This document shows, piece by piece, positions 55,904-64,000 of a stretch of 64,000 nucleotides of DNA (within the stretch, counting starts at the first letter, position 1; every line of letters begins with the position of its first letter). Source of the stretch: Gemmata sp051859125. Its GTDB lineage: Bacteria; Planctomycetota; Planctomycetia; Gemmatales; Gemmataceae. Location: NCBI RefSeq assembly GCF_051859125.1, contig NZ_JBHYGG010000057.1, positions 12,600-76,599 on the forward strand, in the 5' to 3' direction. A model generated the notes under the pieces. That model was not told the origin of the DNA. It did no database searches and saw nothing but the letters and a program-made list of their open reading frames with translations. A program made the translations under genes and the position numbers.

Positions 55904-56338
55904 ATGACGCGTTCACACAAGGCCCTGGGTCTGGTGCTGGTGATGTTGGTCGGGGCGTGGGGGTGCTCGAAGGCCCCGGCCCCGACCGGCGACGAGCGGA
56001 ACCCGGCCCTCGAGGCCAAGGCCAAGCGGCTCGACGAGGACTTCCGCGCCGCGGCCGCGGCCCGCGACCAGTTCCGGCTCCGGGCGCTGGCGGCCGAGGA
56101 GAAGGTGTCGGCGGCCGAGAGCCGTGCGACCGCCCTCCAGGCCCAGCTCGACGAGGCCCGCGCGTCGGCCTCGACCGTCCGCGCCGAGCGCGACAGCATG
56201 GCGGCGCAGTACGAGTCGTTCCGCACGAACATCAAGAGTCTGCTGGGCCAGGCCGAGAGCAGCCTGAACAAGCCGACCGGCCCGGCGACACCGACCAGCC
56301 CCGCCAGCCCGCCCCCGCCGTCGGCGCTGAGCAACTGA
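55904..56338 (+). CDS. Small coiled-coil lipoprotein
   Basis: The 144-residue product starts MTRSHKALGLVLVMLVGAWG with Cys21, giving a lipoprotein-like signal. Residues about 35-110 form heptad-rich helices (AKAKRLDEDFRAAAAARDQF, RLRALAAEEKVSAAESRATA). The C-terminus is Pro/Ser-rich and disordered. It is a plausible outer- or inner-membrane spacer lipoprotein, comparable in layout to Lpp-like or PspA-like helical rods, but I recognise no family. A strong hairpin follows the stop. Confidence 0.75.
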   Translation: MTRSHKALGLVLVMLVGAWGCSKAPAPTGDERNPALEAKAKRLDEDFRAAAAARDQFRLRALAAEEKVSAAESRATALQAQLDEARASASTVRAERDSMAAQYESFRTNIKSLLGQAESSLNKPTGPATPTSPASPPPPSALSN

Positions 56339-56355
56339 GTACCGGGGGGCACCAG

Positions 56356-56393
56356 CGGCCGCGGGCGTCGAGCCGCCTCGACGCCCGCGGCCG
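56356..56393 (+). terminator. Hairpin terminator
   Basis: A perfect 17-base stem (56356-56372 with 56377-56393) around CCGC, followed by TTTCGTTT. It lies between convergent genes and may serve both. Confidence 0.75.
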
Positions 56394-56411
56394 TTTCGTT
56401 TGCGCCGCGCG

Positions 56412-57050
56412 CTACTTGGTGGGGATGTCGAGCGAGTACCGCACCTTGGTGACCGCGCCCTTCTCGTCGGTGGTGACCACGAACCCCTTGAACTTGTCGA
56501 AGAACTTGCCGCGGACGAACGTCCACTCGGTCCCCTTGTGCCGCACCTGCTTCACCGCCGCACCGCCGTCGTCGAACCCGTCGGACAGCGGGTAGAGCGC
56601 TTCGGTCGCTGCCTCGAAGACGATCGCGTCGGTGTCGTTCAGGAGCTTGAAATCCGGGTTGATGATCGCCTTGAGTTCGGGCATGTCCTGGTTCGTGGAC
56701 AGGTCCTTCAGCGCGACGATCGCGTCGCCGTTGCGGCTGACTTGGAGCGGGAACCGGTTGTTGTTGACCGTCAGCTCCACGCGGTACACCTTCACGACGA
56801 ACACCTTGGCGACGGCGGGGTCCTTCACCAGCGTGGGCTTCACCTTGATGAGCTTGCTGAGGTTGGCCTCGAAGAACTTCTGGGTCTCCGCGTCCGCCTC
56901 TTCGAGTGCGGGGGCCTTCGCGTCCGGCTTCGGCTCGCGGGGGGCCGGCGGCGGCGCTTGCGCCGGGGCCGGTTCCGGTTTGGTGTCGGCGGGCTTGTTG
57001 TCGCAGGCCGTGAGTGCGAGTGCGAACAGGCCGGCGGTGAGGGCGCGCAT
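56412..57050 (-). CDS. Hypothetical lipoprotein
   Basis: The 212-residue protein begins MRALTAGLFALALTACDNKP with lipobox LTAC (Cys16). A Pro/Ala spacer precedes a globular part with FFEANLSKLIKVKPTLVKDP, KVFVVKVYRVELTVNNNRFP and a C-terminus KGFVVTTDEKGAVTKVRYSL. Repeated beta-strand patterns suggest a small barrel or sandwich. I recognise no family. Confidence 0.75.
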   Translation of the reverse strand: MRALTAGLFALALTACDNKPADTKPEPAPAQAPPPAPREPKPDAKAPALEEADAETQKFFEANLSKLIKVKPTLVKDPAVAKVFVVKVYRVELTVNNNRFPLQVSRNGDAIVALKDLSTNQDMPELKAIINPDFKLLNDTDAIVFEAATEALYPLSDGFDDGGAAVKQVRHKGTEWTFVRGKFFDKFKGFVVTTDEKGAVTKVRYSLDIPTK

Positions 57051-57149
57051 GTCAGTTCCCGGTGGTGAAGGGGGCACCAGGGGGTGATGGTACGCCCGGA
57101 GTGCGGCGCACGCAACGAACGCGGACCGGGGGTGAGCCTCCTGGTTCGG

Positions 57150-57177
57150 GCGAGCGGGGGACGTGAGTCCCCCGGTA
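57150..57177. repeat. Short palindrome, second copy
   Basis: Identical over 28 bases to 37531-37558, with GGGGGAC-GTGA-GTCCCCC at the centre. Here it is intergenic. Confidence 0.9.
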
Positions 57178-57234
57178 GAACCGCAATTCCACACACCGGC
57201 GGCCTCATCCCGGATCGGTTGGATTCGTGTTGGC

Positions 57235-57292
57235 CCGAGCCCGAGCGCCGAGCGAGGGTTCACGTTGACCCTCGCTCGGCGCTCGGGCTCGG
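57235..57292. repeat. Palindromic dispersed element, GAGCGCCGAGCGAGGGT family
   Basis: Arms 57235-57259 and 57268-57292 are perfect reverse complements over 25 bases, loop TCACGTTG. The flanking GGATCGGTTGGATTCG-type sequence resembles the flank of the copy at the assembly gap. Confidence 0.9.
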
Positions 57293-57370
57293 ACCCGGAC
57301 ACCACGGTTCCGGTTCACTCGGACTTGGCATCACGTCCCCCGCTCGCCAGGGTCCAGAGTTCACCGCGCG

Positions 57371-58900
57371 CTACGCCGGGTCCTTCCCGTTCACCCACGG
57401 GCCGGCGAGCTTCTGGTGCGGGGGCGGGGCGAGGGTGCTGCCGGCGTCGCCGCCGGACCAGCCGAACACCTGGTTCGGCTTCGCACGCGCCTTGCTCCGC
57501 TGCTCGTGGCGCAGCGCCCACCCGGGATCGGTCGAGGTGACGGTGCGGCGCTCGCGGTCCCAGAACTGCGCCTGACCGGTGCGGTAGCTCTGCGCCGCCA
57601 TCGCGGTCGTCGCGACGGCGACCGCGCCGAGGTCCGGCGGGCAGAAGGTCGACTGCTGCCGCGCCCGCACGCACGCCAGGAAGTTCTCCCACAGCGCCTC
57701 GGTCTCGTTCCGCGGCGGCTCGACCGACACCACTTCGGCCGGCGTGAGCGGCGCTTCGAGCCGCGCGGGGAACGTCGCGCCGCGGTTCGGGTCGTCGCGG
57801 AACACCTGGAACCCGCCCTTCACGAACTTGAGCGCCCCGAGCCGCCCGCGGATCACCTCTTCGACCGGGTAGCCGGTGACCGTCGCCGCGGTCAGCACGA
57901 GCTGGCAGCCCTCGTCGTAGTCGGCGACCAGCGTGCCGACGTCGGGCACGGAGCGGCCGTCGAGTTCGAGGTACGTCCCGCCGCCGGCCGTGACGCGGGC
58001 CGGGAACCGCACCCCCATCGCCGCCGACAGGTGCGCGACCGGGTGCGTGAGCAGGTCCGCGAATGGGCCGGACGAGAACGCCCACAGCGTGCGCCACTGC
58101 GCGAACGCGGCCCGGTCGAACGGCTGCTCCTTGGGCGTCGGGCCCAGGTGCTTGCCGGCCAGCTCAAACTTGTGGCCGAGGAACAGGTCCCAGTCCACGG
58201 TCTTCGGGGTCATCTCCTTGGCGAGCCGGTAGAACCGCCACTGGCCGCGGGCGTCGTTGCGGAAGATGCCCCCTTGCGCGTGTGCGACGTGGCCGATGCC
58301 GCCCTGGCGGACCGTGTCGAACGCCCGCACCCACACGCCGTCGGCCATCGACTGCACGCCGACGGTCACGACCCGGCCGGTCCGCTGCCACGCGTCGCAC
58401 ACCGCGACCGCCTCCTCGGGCGTGTGCGTCATCGGCTTCTCGACGTACACGTCCTTCCCGGCGTTCAGCGCGTCGACCGTCATGCGGCCGTGCCAGTGGT
58501 CGGGGGTCGCGATGCACACCGCGTCCACGTCCTTGCGGTCGAGGACCATGCGGTAGTCCTTGGTGACGCGAGTGCGGTCGCCGACGTCGAGGCCGCACTT
58601 GCGGGCCGACGGGAACAGCCCCTGGGCGTACCGCCGGCGGGTGACCTTGCCGCCGAAGTTTACCTCGTACTCGTCTTCGAGCCCGTCCCAGGCGTCGCAC
58701 ACGGCGGCCGCCGCGACCGGCTTCCCCTCCGCGGCGAACCGGTTCACGAGGTCGATGTGCGCCTGCGCGCGGCCCCCGCACCCGAGGAACCCGACGCGGA
58801 CGCGGTCGTTGCTGCCGCTGACCTTGGCGTAGCTGGCGGCCGACAGCGACAGGGCCGCGGCGGACCCGAAGAACGTGCGGCGGTCGAGGGGTGACGGCAT
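57371..58900 (-). CDS. Gfo/Idh/MocA-family oxidoreductase
   Basis: This 509-residue NAD(P)-dependent protein has a twin-arginine-like N-terminus (DRRTFFGSAAALSLSAA), a dinucleotide fold (VRVGFLGCGGRAQAHIDLVN) and the family EKP motif (DVYVEKPMTHTPEEAVAVCD) with its catalytic Lys. The C-terminal half includes FSSGPFADLLTHPVAHLSAA and a substrate-binding GGGTYLELDGRSVPD. Members from planctomycetes act on sugars or glycosides and are often exported. The precise substrate is not clear. Confidence 0.87.
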   Translation of the reverse strand: MPSPLDRRTFFGSAAALSLSAASYAKVSGSNDRVRVGFLGCGGRAQAHIDLVNRFAAEGKPVAAAAVCDAWDGLEDEYEVNFGGKVTRRRYAQGLFPSARKCGLDVGDRTRVTKDYRMVLDRKDVDAVCIATPDHWHGRMTVDALNAGKDVYVEKPMTHTPEEAVAVCDAWQRTGRVVTVGVQSMADGVWVRAFDTVRQGGIGHVAHAQGGIFRNDARGQWRFYRLAKEMTPKTVDWDLFLGHKFELAGKHLGPTPKEQPFDRAAFAQWRTLWAFSSGPFADLLTHPVAHLSAAMGVRFPARVTAGGGTYLELDGRSVPDVGTLVADYDEGCQLVLTAATVTGYPVEEVIRGRLGALKFVKGGFQVFRDDPNRGATFPARLEAPLTPAEVVSVEPPRNETEALWENFLACVRARQQSTFCPPDLGAVAVATTAMAAQSYRTGQAQFWDRERRTVTSTDPGWALRHEQRSKARAKPNQVFGWSGGDAGSTLAPPPHQKLAGPWVNGKDPA

Positions 58901-59067
58901 GGCGGTGGTTCGTGGCGAGCGGCGGGTAGGGAGGGTGGGCTGCGATCTTCGACGCACGAGCCGGGCGTTTCGTTCCCGACATCATACCCGCGGGCGCCCG
59001 CGGTCCGTATCATTCTTCTGATTTGGGCTCGCGACCAGCGGCCCGACCCGAGGACAGACGCACCACG

Positions 59068-60192
59068 ATGAGCACCCCCACTGCGCGAACGGCGAAACTG
59101 GCCCTGGCCGACGGCACCGTGTACACCGGCCGGGCGTTCGGAGCCCCCGGCGAGACCTGCGGCGAGGTCGTGTTCAACACCTCCATGATGGGCTACCAGG
59201 AGGTGCTCACCGACCCGTCGTACACCGGTCAAATCGTCACGATGACGTACCCGCTCATCGGCAACTACGGCACCACCGCCGCCGACCAGGAGTCGGGCCG
59301 GGTGCAGGTCGCCGGGTTCGTGGTCCGCGAACTCACCCGCGTGCCGAGCAACTTCCGCAGCGACTGCGACCTCGACGCCTACCTCAAGAAGAGCGGCGTC
59401 ACCGGCATTGAGGGGATCGACACGCGGTCGCTCGTCCGCCGGTTACGGGTCCGCGGCGCGATGAACGGCGTGCTGAGCACCGCCGACCTCGACGACGCCT
59501 CGCTCGTCGCCAAGGCCCGCAAGTTCCCCGGCATGGAGGGCCGCGACCTCGTCAGCGAGGTGGTGCCCAAGAAGGCGTTCGAGTGGAGCGAGGGGTTCGG
59601 CCAGTTCGCCGAGCACGTCATCCCGGCGCACAAGGCCGACCGGCACGTCGTCGCCGTGGACTACGGCATGAAGTGGAACATCCTCCGGTGCCTCACGCAG
59701 GTCGGGTGCCGGGTCACCGTCGTCCCCGGCACCGCGACCGCCGACCAGATCCTCGCGCACAAGCCCGACGGCGTGTTCCTCTCGAACGGCCCCGGCGACC
59801 CGGCCGCCGTCGGGTACGCCATCGAGGCGGTGAAGGGGCTGATCGGCAAGAAGCCGGTGTTCGGCATCTGCCTCGGGCACCAGTTGCTCGGCCTCGCGGT
59901 GGGGGCGAAGACGTTCAAGCTGAAGTTCGGGCACCGCGGGTCGAACCAGCCGGTGCTCGACGAGCGCACGGGGAAGGTGGAGATCACGACGCAGAACCAC
60001 GGGTTCTCGGTGGACCCCGCGACGCTCCCGTCCGACATGGAGGCGACGCACGTCAACCTGAACGACCGCACGCTCGAGGGGATGCGGCACAAGACGCTGC
60101 CCGCGTTCAGCGTGCAGTACCACCCCGAGGCCGCCGCCGGCCCGCACGACTCCAGCTACCTGTTCGAGGAGTTCCGCCGGATGATGGGGTGA
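59068..60192 (+). CDS. carA: Carbamoyl-phosphate synthase small subunit
   Basis: CarA hydrolyses glutamine and channels ammonia to CarB for carbamoyl phosphate. The N-terminal domain shows KLALADGTVYTGRAFGAPGE and MMGYQEVLTDPSYTGQIVTM. The amidotransferase has the catalytic Cys in PVFGICLGHQLLGLAVGA (about residue 268), then GHRGSNQPV, TTQNHGFSVD and the late QYHPEAAAGPHDS carrying the triad His and Glu. At 374 residues it is of normal length. ATG 59068 aligns with the usual start. carB is not adjacent. Confidence 0.96.
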   Translation: MSTPTARTAKLALADGTVYTGRAFGAPGETCGEVVFNTSMMGYQEVLTDPSYTGQIVTMTYPLIGNYGTTAADQESGRVQVAGFVVRELTRVPSNFRSDCDLDAYLKKSGVTGIEGIDTRSLVRRLRVRGAMNGVLSTADLDDASLVAKARKFPGMEGRDLVSEVVPKKAFEWSEGFGQFAEHVIPAHKADRHVVAVDYGMKWNILRCLTQVGCRVTVVPGTATADQILAHKPDGVFLSNGPGDPAAVGYAIEAVKGLIGKKPVFGICLGHQLLGLAVGAKTFKLKFGHRGSNQPVLDERTGKVEITTQNHGFSVDPATLPSDMEATHVNLNDRTLEGMRHKTLPAFSVQYHPEAAAGPHDSSYLFEEFRRMMG

Positions 60193-60396
60193 GGGGCCGC
60201 TGCAACAGGGGCGAGCCGTTCTCAGCGCGTCGGAAGAGATCCTGCCTACGGTGTTCGACGCATGCGCCCGCTGCCGGTTGCTCGTTCGTCCGTTGCAAGA
60301 GTTGGTACAGGACGCCTGGGTCGGATGAAGTGAGGCGTGCGAGTAGGTCGCGGGTTTCCCAGCAGTTCCAACCGCTCGCGGCGCGCCGGGACGGGC

Positions 60397-60424
60397 TTCA
60401 CACGGCCGCGGCACCGGTTATGAT
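60397..60424 (+). promoter_or_regulatory. Putative promoter of the first LRR gene
   Basis: TTCACA (60397-60402) and TATGAT (60419-60424) are 16 bases apart. The -10 box ends 9 bases before ATG 60434, so the mRNA would be leaderless, as for dnaA. Confidence 0.4.
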
Positions 60425-60433
60425 GCCCAGGGT

Positions 60434-62086
60434 ATGACCGACGAAGCCGCCCTGCTGAAAGCCATCGTCGCGCACCCGGACGAGGACACCCCCCGGCTCG
60501 TGTACGCCGACTGGCTCGACGAGAACGCGCCGGACGCCGCGCCCTCGCCGGCCGCGGGGCCGTCGGCGCGGGCCGAGTTCATCCGCGTCCAGTGCCGCCT
60601 CGCCGCCGGCGCGTTCGACGCCCCGGACTACCCCGAACTCCTCGAACGCGAACTCGACCTCGCCGACTGGCTCTCGGCGCACACCCCGGACCCCAACGAG
60701 CCCCTCTTCGGCACCGACGGCGACACCCGCGTCCGGGTCGGCGGGTGGGACCAGAGCCGCCGCGGGTTCAACGAGGTGTACTGCTTCGACGACTACGGCG
60801 GGTCGGCCGACGAGACCATCGGCGCGCTGGTCGCGGCCCTCGACGACGCGTTCCGGCGGACCCCCGGGCGGAGCCTGGTCCTCGACGGCGCGACGACCGA
60901 GGAGGTCGAGCGGTTCGCCGCGCACCGGGCGTTCCGGCACCTCCGCGGGCTGTACATCGACTACCTCGACGACGGGGACGAGGACCCCGCTGTCGCCGCG
61001 ATCGCCGGCTCCCAACACGCGGCCGGGCTCCGGCGGCTGTACCTCGACCTGATGATCGGCGAGGACGGGTGCCGGGCGCTGGCCGGGTCGCGGCACCTGG
61101 GCACCCTCGAAGAGCTCGTCATCGACTTCCCGATCTCGGCCCGGTCCCTCAAGGCGTTCCACGGGGTGAAGTGGTTCCGCAACCTGCGGCGGCTCCACCT
61201 GTGGAGCGGGTGGGGCGGCCGCAGCGACGTGGTCCGGGCGCTGGCCGACTTCCCGCCCATGCCCCGGCTCGTGTCGCTGACGCTCGACGGGCTCGGGAAC
61301 GTGTCGGCCGCGGCGGTCCGCAAGCTGGTCGCGAGCGAGGCGTTCCCGAAGCTGGCGCACCTCGAACTGTCCGGCAACGGGCTCCAGCACGACGTGGTCG
61401 CCGCGCTCGCGAAGGCGAAGTGGCCGCTGCGGCACCTCGCGCTGGAGCAGGGCCACGCCCGCCGGGCCGGGTGCGAGGCGCTCGCCGGGGCCGCGTTCGC
61501 CCGGACCCTCCGCGTCCTGAGCCTCCGCGAGTCCGGGGTCACCGCCGGGGGCGTTCAGGCGCTGGCCGACGCCGGGTCGCTCGCCGGGCTGCGGCACCTC
61601 GACCTGTCGGGCAACCCGATCGGCCCCGGCGGGCTCGCCGCGATCGCCGCGAGCGGGACCCTCACCGGGCTGCGGGCGCTGAACCTGGGCCGGACCAACC
61701 ACGCCCGCGGGCCGATCGCCGCCCGGCACGTCGTCGAGTTCCTGTCGTCGCTCGCCGCGCCCGAGCTGCGGCACCTGAACCTGAGCGCGCTGCCCGTGGC
61801 CGTCCGCGGCGCGCGGGTGCTGGCGACGGCCCCGGCGTTCGCGAACCTCACCCGGCTCCAACTCGAGAGCTGCGCACTCGGGGCCGCCGGGACCGCGGCG
61901 CTGGCCGAGTCGAAGACGCTCGCGAACCTGACCCACCTCGACCTGCACGGCAACAAGGTCGGGTCCGGGGCCGGGAAGCTCGCGAACCCGAAGGTGTTCC
62001 CGCGGCTCGGGTACTGCCGGCTCGGCCACGGCGTCCCGAGCAAGACCGCGTGGCGGCTCACCCGCCGCCCCGGGGTGGTGCTGTGA
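60434..62086 (+). CDS. TIGR02996 domain plus leucine-rich repeats, first copy
   Basis: This 550-residue protein opens with the TIGR02996 module (MTDEAALLKAIVAHPDEDTP, LVYADWLDENAP). After a 110-residue middle region there are about twelve leucine-rich repeats of the ribonuclease-inhibitor type, such as LRHLRGLYIDYL, LRRLYLDLMIGEDGCRALAG, LAHLELSGNGLQHDVVAALA, LRHLDLSGNPIGPGGLAAIA and LTHLDLHGNKVGSGAGKLAN. These protein-interaction modules are expanded in Gemmataceae with unknown partners. A close paralogue follows at 62282. Confidence 0.88.
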   Translation: MTDEAALLKAIVAHPDEDTPRLVYADWLDENAPDAAPSPAAGPSARAEFIRVQCRLAAGAFDAPDYPELLERELDLADWLSAHTPDPNEPLFGTDGDTRVRVGGWDQSRRGFNEVYCFDDYGGSADETIGALVAALDDAFRRTPGRSLVLDGATTEEVERFAAHRAFRHLRGLYIDYLDDGDEDPAVAAIAGSQHAAGLRRLYLDLMIGEDGCRALAGSRHLGTLEELVIDFPISARSLKAFHGVKWFRNLRRLHLWSGWGGRSDVVRALADFPPMPRLVSLTLDGLGNVSAAAVRKLVASEAFPKLAHLELSGNGLQHDVVAALAKAKWPLRHLALEQGHARRAGCEALAGAAFARTLRVLSLRESGVTAGGVQALADAGSLAGLRHLDLSGNPIGPGGLAAIAASGTLTGLRALNLGRTNHARGPIAARHVVEFLSSLAAPELRHLNLSALPVAVRGARVLATAPAFANLTRLQLESCALGAAGTAALAESKTLANLTHLDLHGNKVGSGAGKLANPKVFPRLGYCRLGHGVPSKTAWRLTRRPGVVL

Positions 62087-62095
62087 CGCGATTGC

Positions 62096-62267
62096 GAGGT
62101 TCGAGTTCAATGTTTAGGAGTGACGCAGTGGGCTTGGTGGGGCAGACATTCTTGTCTGCCTCGTGAGGCGACTGGAGGCAGACAAGAATGTCTGCCCCAC
62201 GAGAACCGGGCGAGCCGGGAGCGTCAGCGACCGGAGTTCTTCACTTGAAACTTTGAACTCGAAACTC
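62096..62267. repeat. Composite palindromic element between the two LRR genes
   Basis: Outer arms 62096-62115 and 62248-62267 are mirrored (18 of 20 bases). Inside, arms 62137-62162 and 62175-62200 are perfect reverse complements over 26 bases (GCAGACATTCTTGTCTGC centre), and 62209-62239 is an arm of the GGCGAGCCGGGAGCG family. Confidence 0.85.
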
Positions 62268-62281
62268 GAAACTCCGGCCCT

Positions 62282-63901
62282 ATGACCGACGGCGACGCAC
62301 TCTACCGGGCCGTGGTCGCGCACCCGGACGACGACACCCCGCGGCTCGTGTACGCCGACTGGCTGGAGGAGCACGACCGCGGCGAGGAGGCCGAGTTCGT
62401 CCGCCTCGGGTGCCGGCTCGAGTCCGCAGCCCCGGACCACCCCGAGTACGCCGACTGGCAGGCCCGGCACCAGGAGCTGACGACCCGGCTCGCGGCGCAC
62501 GCCCCGGGGCCGCAGTTGAAGTACCGGGCCGGGCTCCAGGTCTCCGGCGGGGCGGGGTGGTGGCGGTTCACCCGCCGCGGGTTCCCGTCGTTCCTCGAGT
62601 TCGACGGCAACCACCACGCCGGGCTGAGGGCGGTTCGCGACCTGGCCGCGAGCCTGGAGCAGGCGCTCGACGAGATCCCGACCCGCTGGCTCGCGGTGCG
62701 GCACCTCACCAACGACCAGCTCCGCGAGTTGCTCCGCCAGCCCGTCGTCGCGCGGCTCGACCGCCTCACGGTCCAACTGTACGCGACCGGCGAGCCCAAT
62801 AACGACGCGGCCCGGTTCCTAGCCGACTGCCAGCACCTGAAGAACCTCCGCGGGCTCGTCGTCGCGTTCCCGTTCGGGGACGCCGGGGCCGCGGCGCTCG
62901 CCGGCTCGGAGCACCTCGCCCGGCTGGAGTACCTCAACGCCCGGTGCGACGGGCTCACGCCCGCCGGTGCCCGCGCGCTCGGGACCGGCGCGTGGCGGCC
63001 GGCGCTCCGGACGTTCCGCGCCGAGGGGCTGCTGCTGGGCGCGTTCGAGGCGCTGTGCGGGGCGGGACCGTTCCCTACCCTGCACACGCTGGACCTGACC
63101 GGGTGCGCCACGCGGCTCCCGGAGTGGGAGGCGTTCGCGCGGTCGGCGGCGTTCCCGAACCTCAGTTGCCTGAAGCTGGAGCGCATCAACCTCGGCGGCG
63201 GCTCGGCGGAGCGACTCCTCGGCGCGCCGTGGTTCCGCCCGGCCCATCTGAGCCTCACTGGGTGCGGCCTGTTGAGCCCCGGGGCACGGGCGCTGGCCGC
63301 GGCCCCGTGGCTCGGCGGCCTCCGGTCACTGTGCGTCCGCGTGAACGTCCTCGGGCCGGCCGACGTCGCGTTGCTGGTCCGCAGCCGGGCGCTCACCGGG
63401 CTGAAGCACCTCGACCTGTCGAACAACGAAGTGGGCACGACCGCGCTCCACGCGCTCGCGAAGAACCCGGCGCTGCGGGGGCTCCTCGAACTCGACCTCG
63501 CTGGGCACTCGCTCCACACCGGCGACCGCGTGACCCCGCAGCACTTCGAGGAGTTCCTGACGCGGCTCGACCTGCCGCACCTGCGGGCGCTCTCGCTCAA
63601 CGGTCGGCCCATCGGCCCGGCCGCGGCCCGCGCGCTCGCCGCGGACAAGTTCGCGACGCTGACCCGGCTCGACCTCGGGGCGTGCCGCCTCACCGACGCC
63701 GCGGTTCAGGCGCTCCTCGCGGCCCCAGCGCTGCAGAACCTCGTCGAGTTGCGACTCAACAGCAACAACCTGAGGACCGGCCCGGAGCCGCTCGCCGACC
63801 GCCGCGTGCTGCCGCGGCTCGGCTCGTGCTCGCTGGACGACAACCGCGTGCCCCCGGAACTCGCCAAGCGGCTCACGCGCCGCCCGGGGGTGTCGGTGTG
63901 A
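62282..63901 (+). CDS. TIGR02996 domain plus leucine-rich repeats, second copy
   Basis: This 539-residue paralogue begins MTDGDALYRAVVAHPDDDTP and LVYADWLEEHDRGEEAEFVR, the same TIGR02996 module. The LRR half has LARLEYLNARCDGLTPAGAR, LKHLDLSNNEVGTTALHALA, LLELDLAGHSLHTGDRVTPQ and LTRLDLGACRLTDAAVQALL. It ends PPELAKRLTRRPGVSV, matching the TRRPGVVL end of the first copy. Tandem duplication is clear from order, length and shared ends. Confidence 0.88.
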   Translation: MTDGDALYRAVVAHPDDDTPRLVYADWLEEHDRGEEAEFVRLGCRLESAAPDHPEYADWQARHQELTTRLAAHAPGPQLKYRAGLQVSGGAGWWRFTRRGFPSFLEFDGNHHAGLRAVRDLAASLEQALDEIPTRWLAVRHLTNDQLRELLRQPVVARLDRLTVQLYATGEPNNDAARFLADCQHLKNLRGLVVAFPFGDAGAAALAGSEHLARLEYLNARCDGLTPAGARALGTGAWRPALRTFRAEGLLLGAFEALCGAGPFPTLHTLDLTGCATRLPEWEAFARSAAFPNLSCLKLERINLGGGSAERLLGAPWFRPAHLSLTGCGLLSPGARALAAAPWLGGLRSLCVRVNVLGPADVALLVRSRALTGLKHLDLSNNEVGTTALHALAKNPALRGLLELDLAGHSLHTGDRVTPQHFEEFLTRLDLPHLRALSLNGRPIGPAAARALAADKFATLTRLDLGACRLTDAAVQALLAAPALQNLVELRLNSNNLRTGPEPLADRRVLPRLGSCSLDDNRVPPELAKRLTRRPGVSV

Positions 63902-63939
63902 GGTGGCGTTGCTCTGTTGAGTCATTCGCTTCACGCGGG

Positions 63940-64000
63940 CCGCCACGGAGGGCGGCCCCTACAAATTCAAAGGCAAAAGGCTCGGTAGGGGCCGCCCTCC
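63940..64000. repeat. Palindromic dispersed element, CCGCCACGGAGGGCGG family, cut by the window
   Basis: 63940-63962 is identical to 33804-33826, and its mirrored arm begins at 63985 and runs off the window end. Confidence 0.9.

Larger units (their letters stand above)
57051..57370. other. Intergenic region with two palindromic elements
   Basis: No gene is seen in these 320 bases between two minus-strand genes. They hold the 28-base palindrome at 57150 and the 25-base-arm palindrome at 57235, both of families found elsewhere in the window. The promoter of the lipoprotein gene should lie nearest 57051. Confidence 0.65.

Overview
The window looks like a chromosomal segment of a planctomycete of the family Gemmataceae (Gemmata or a close relative). 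The evidence is very high GC with G/C at most third codon positions, proteins that open with the short N-terminal domain called TIGR02996 (followed by leucine-rich repeats or DUF1963), an exosortase fused to EpsI, a Uma2 nuclease, a cysteine-rich paralogue ending in a PGPHVRGCWVVDLLLG-type signature, many TPR and PQQ-propeller secreted proteins, and intergenic spaces full of dispersed palindromes. No rRNA, tRNA, CRISPR array, prophage or insertion sequence was seen.

Positions 1-6158 hold the replication-origin neighbourhood: the tail of a PIN-domain protein, dnaA, a 330-base probable oriC, dnaN, a DUF721/DciA-type gene, a small cysteine-rich gene and gyrB. Positions 6411-11549 carry housekeeping genes: ispF, cysS, then ruvC-ruvA-(two small genes)-ruvB. 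From 11528 to 20157 the genes are mostly on the minus strand: a DUF454 membrane protein, a secreted hypothetical, a proline-rich LysM membrane protein next to rsmH, a WecA/MraY-type glycosyl-1-phosphate transferase, an exosortase-EpsI fusion and a class V aminotransferase.

Positions 20372-33767 hold a lipoprotein, rbfA, TIGR02996-DUF1963, Uma2, two PQQ-like propeller proteins, a zinc-ribbon membrane protein, a proline-rich lipoprotein, a YdjY-like protein, a large FG-GAP protein and a small protein ending in an SSB-like DEDIPF tail. A 10-N assembly gap (28874-28883) sits inside a dispersed palindrome. Positions 33946-44053 hold a 1,223-residue TPR protein, a PHP-type phosphatase beside a polysaccharide BY-kinase, a secreted metallopeptidase and a soluble transhydrogenase. 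Positions 44237-64000 hold a decayed toxin-antitoxin pair, a coupled TPR gene pair, ExbD, rpiB overlapping a YrdC-like/arginine-phosphatase-like fusion, a thioredoxin-like protein, ankyrin and lactate permease genes, lipoproteins, a Gfo/Idh oxidoreductase, carA and two TIGR02996/LRR paralogues.

The most striking cross-cutting feature is the set of dispersed palindromic elements. At least ten families were read by eye and several recur in the window. Most sit between genes, but at three places they supply coding sequence (the IspF C-terminus and two signal peptides). The other leading observations are the mirrored DnaA-box origin, the YrdC/YwlE-like fusion beside rpiB, the SSB-tail protein, and the truncated toxin whose stop codon overlaps the start of the next gene.
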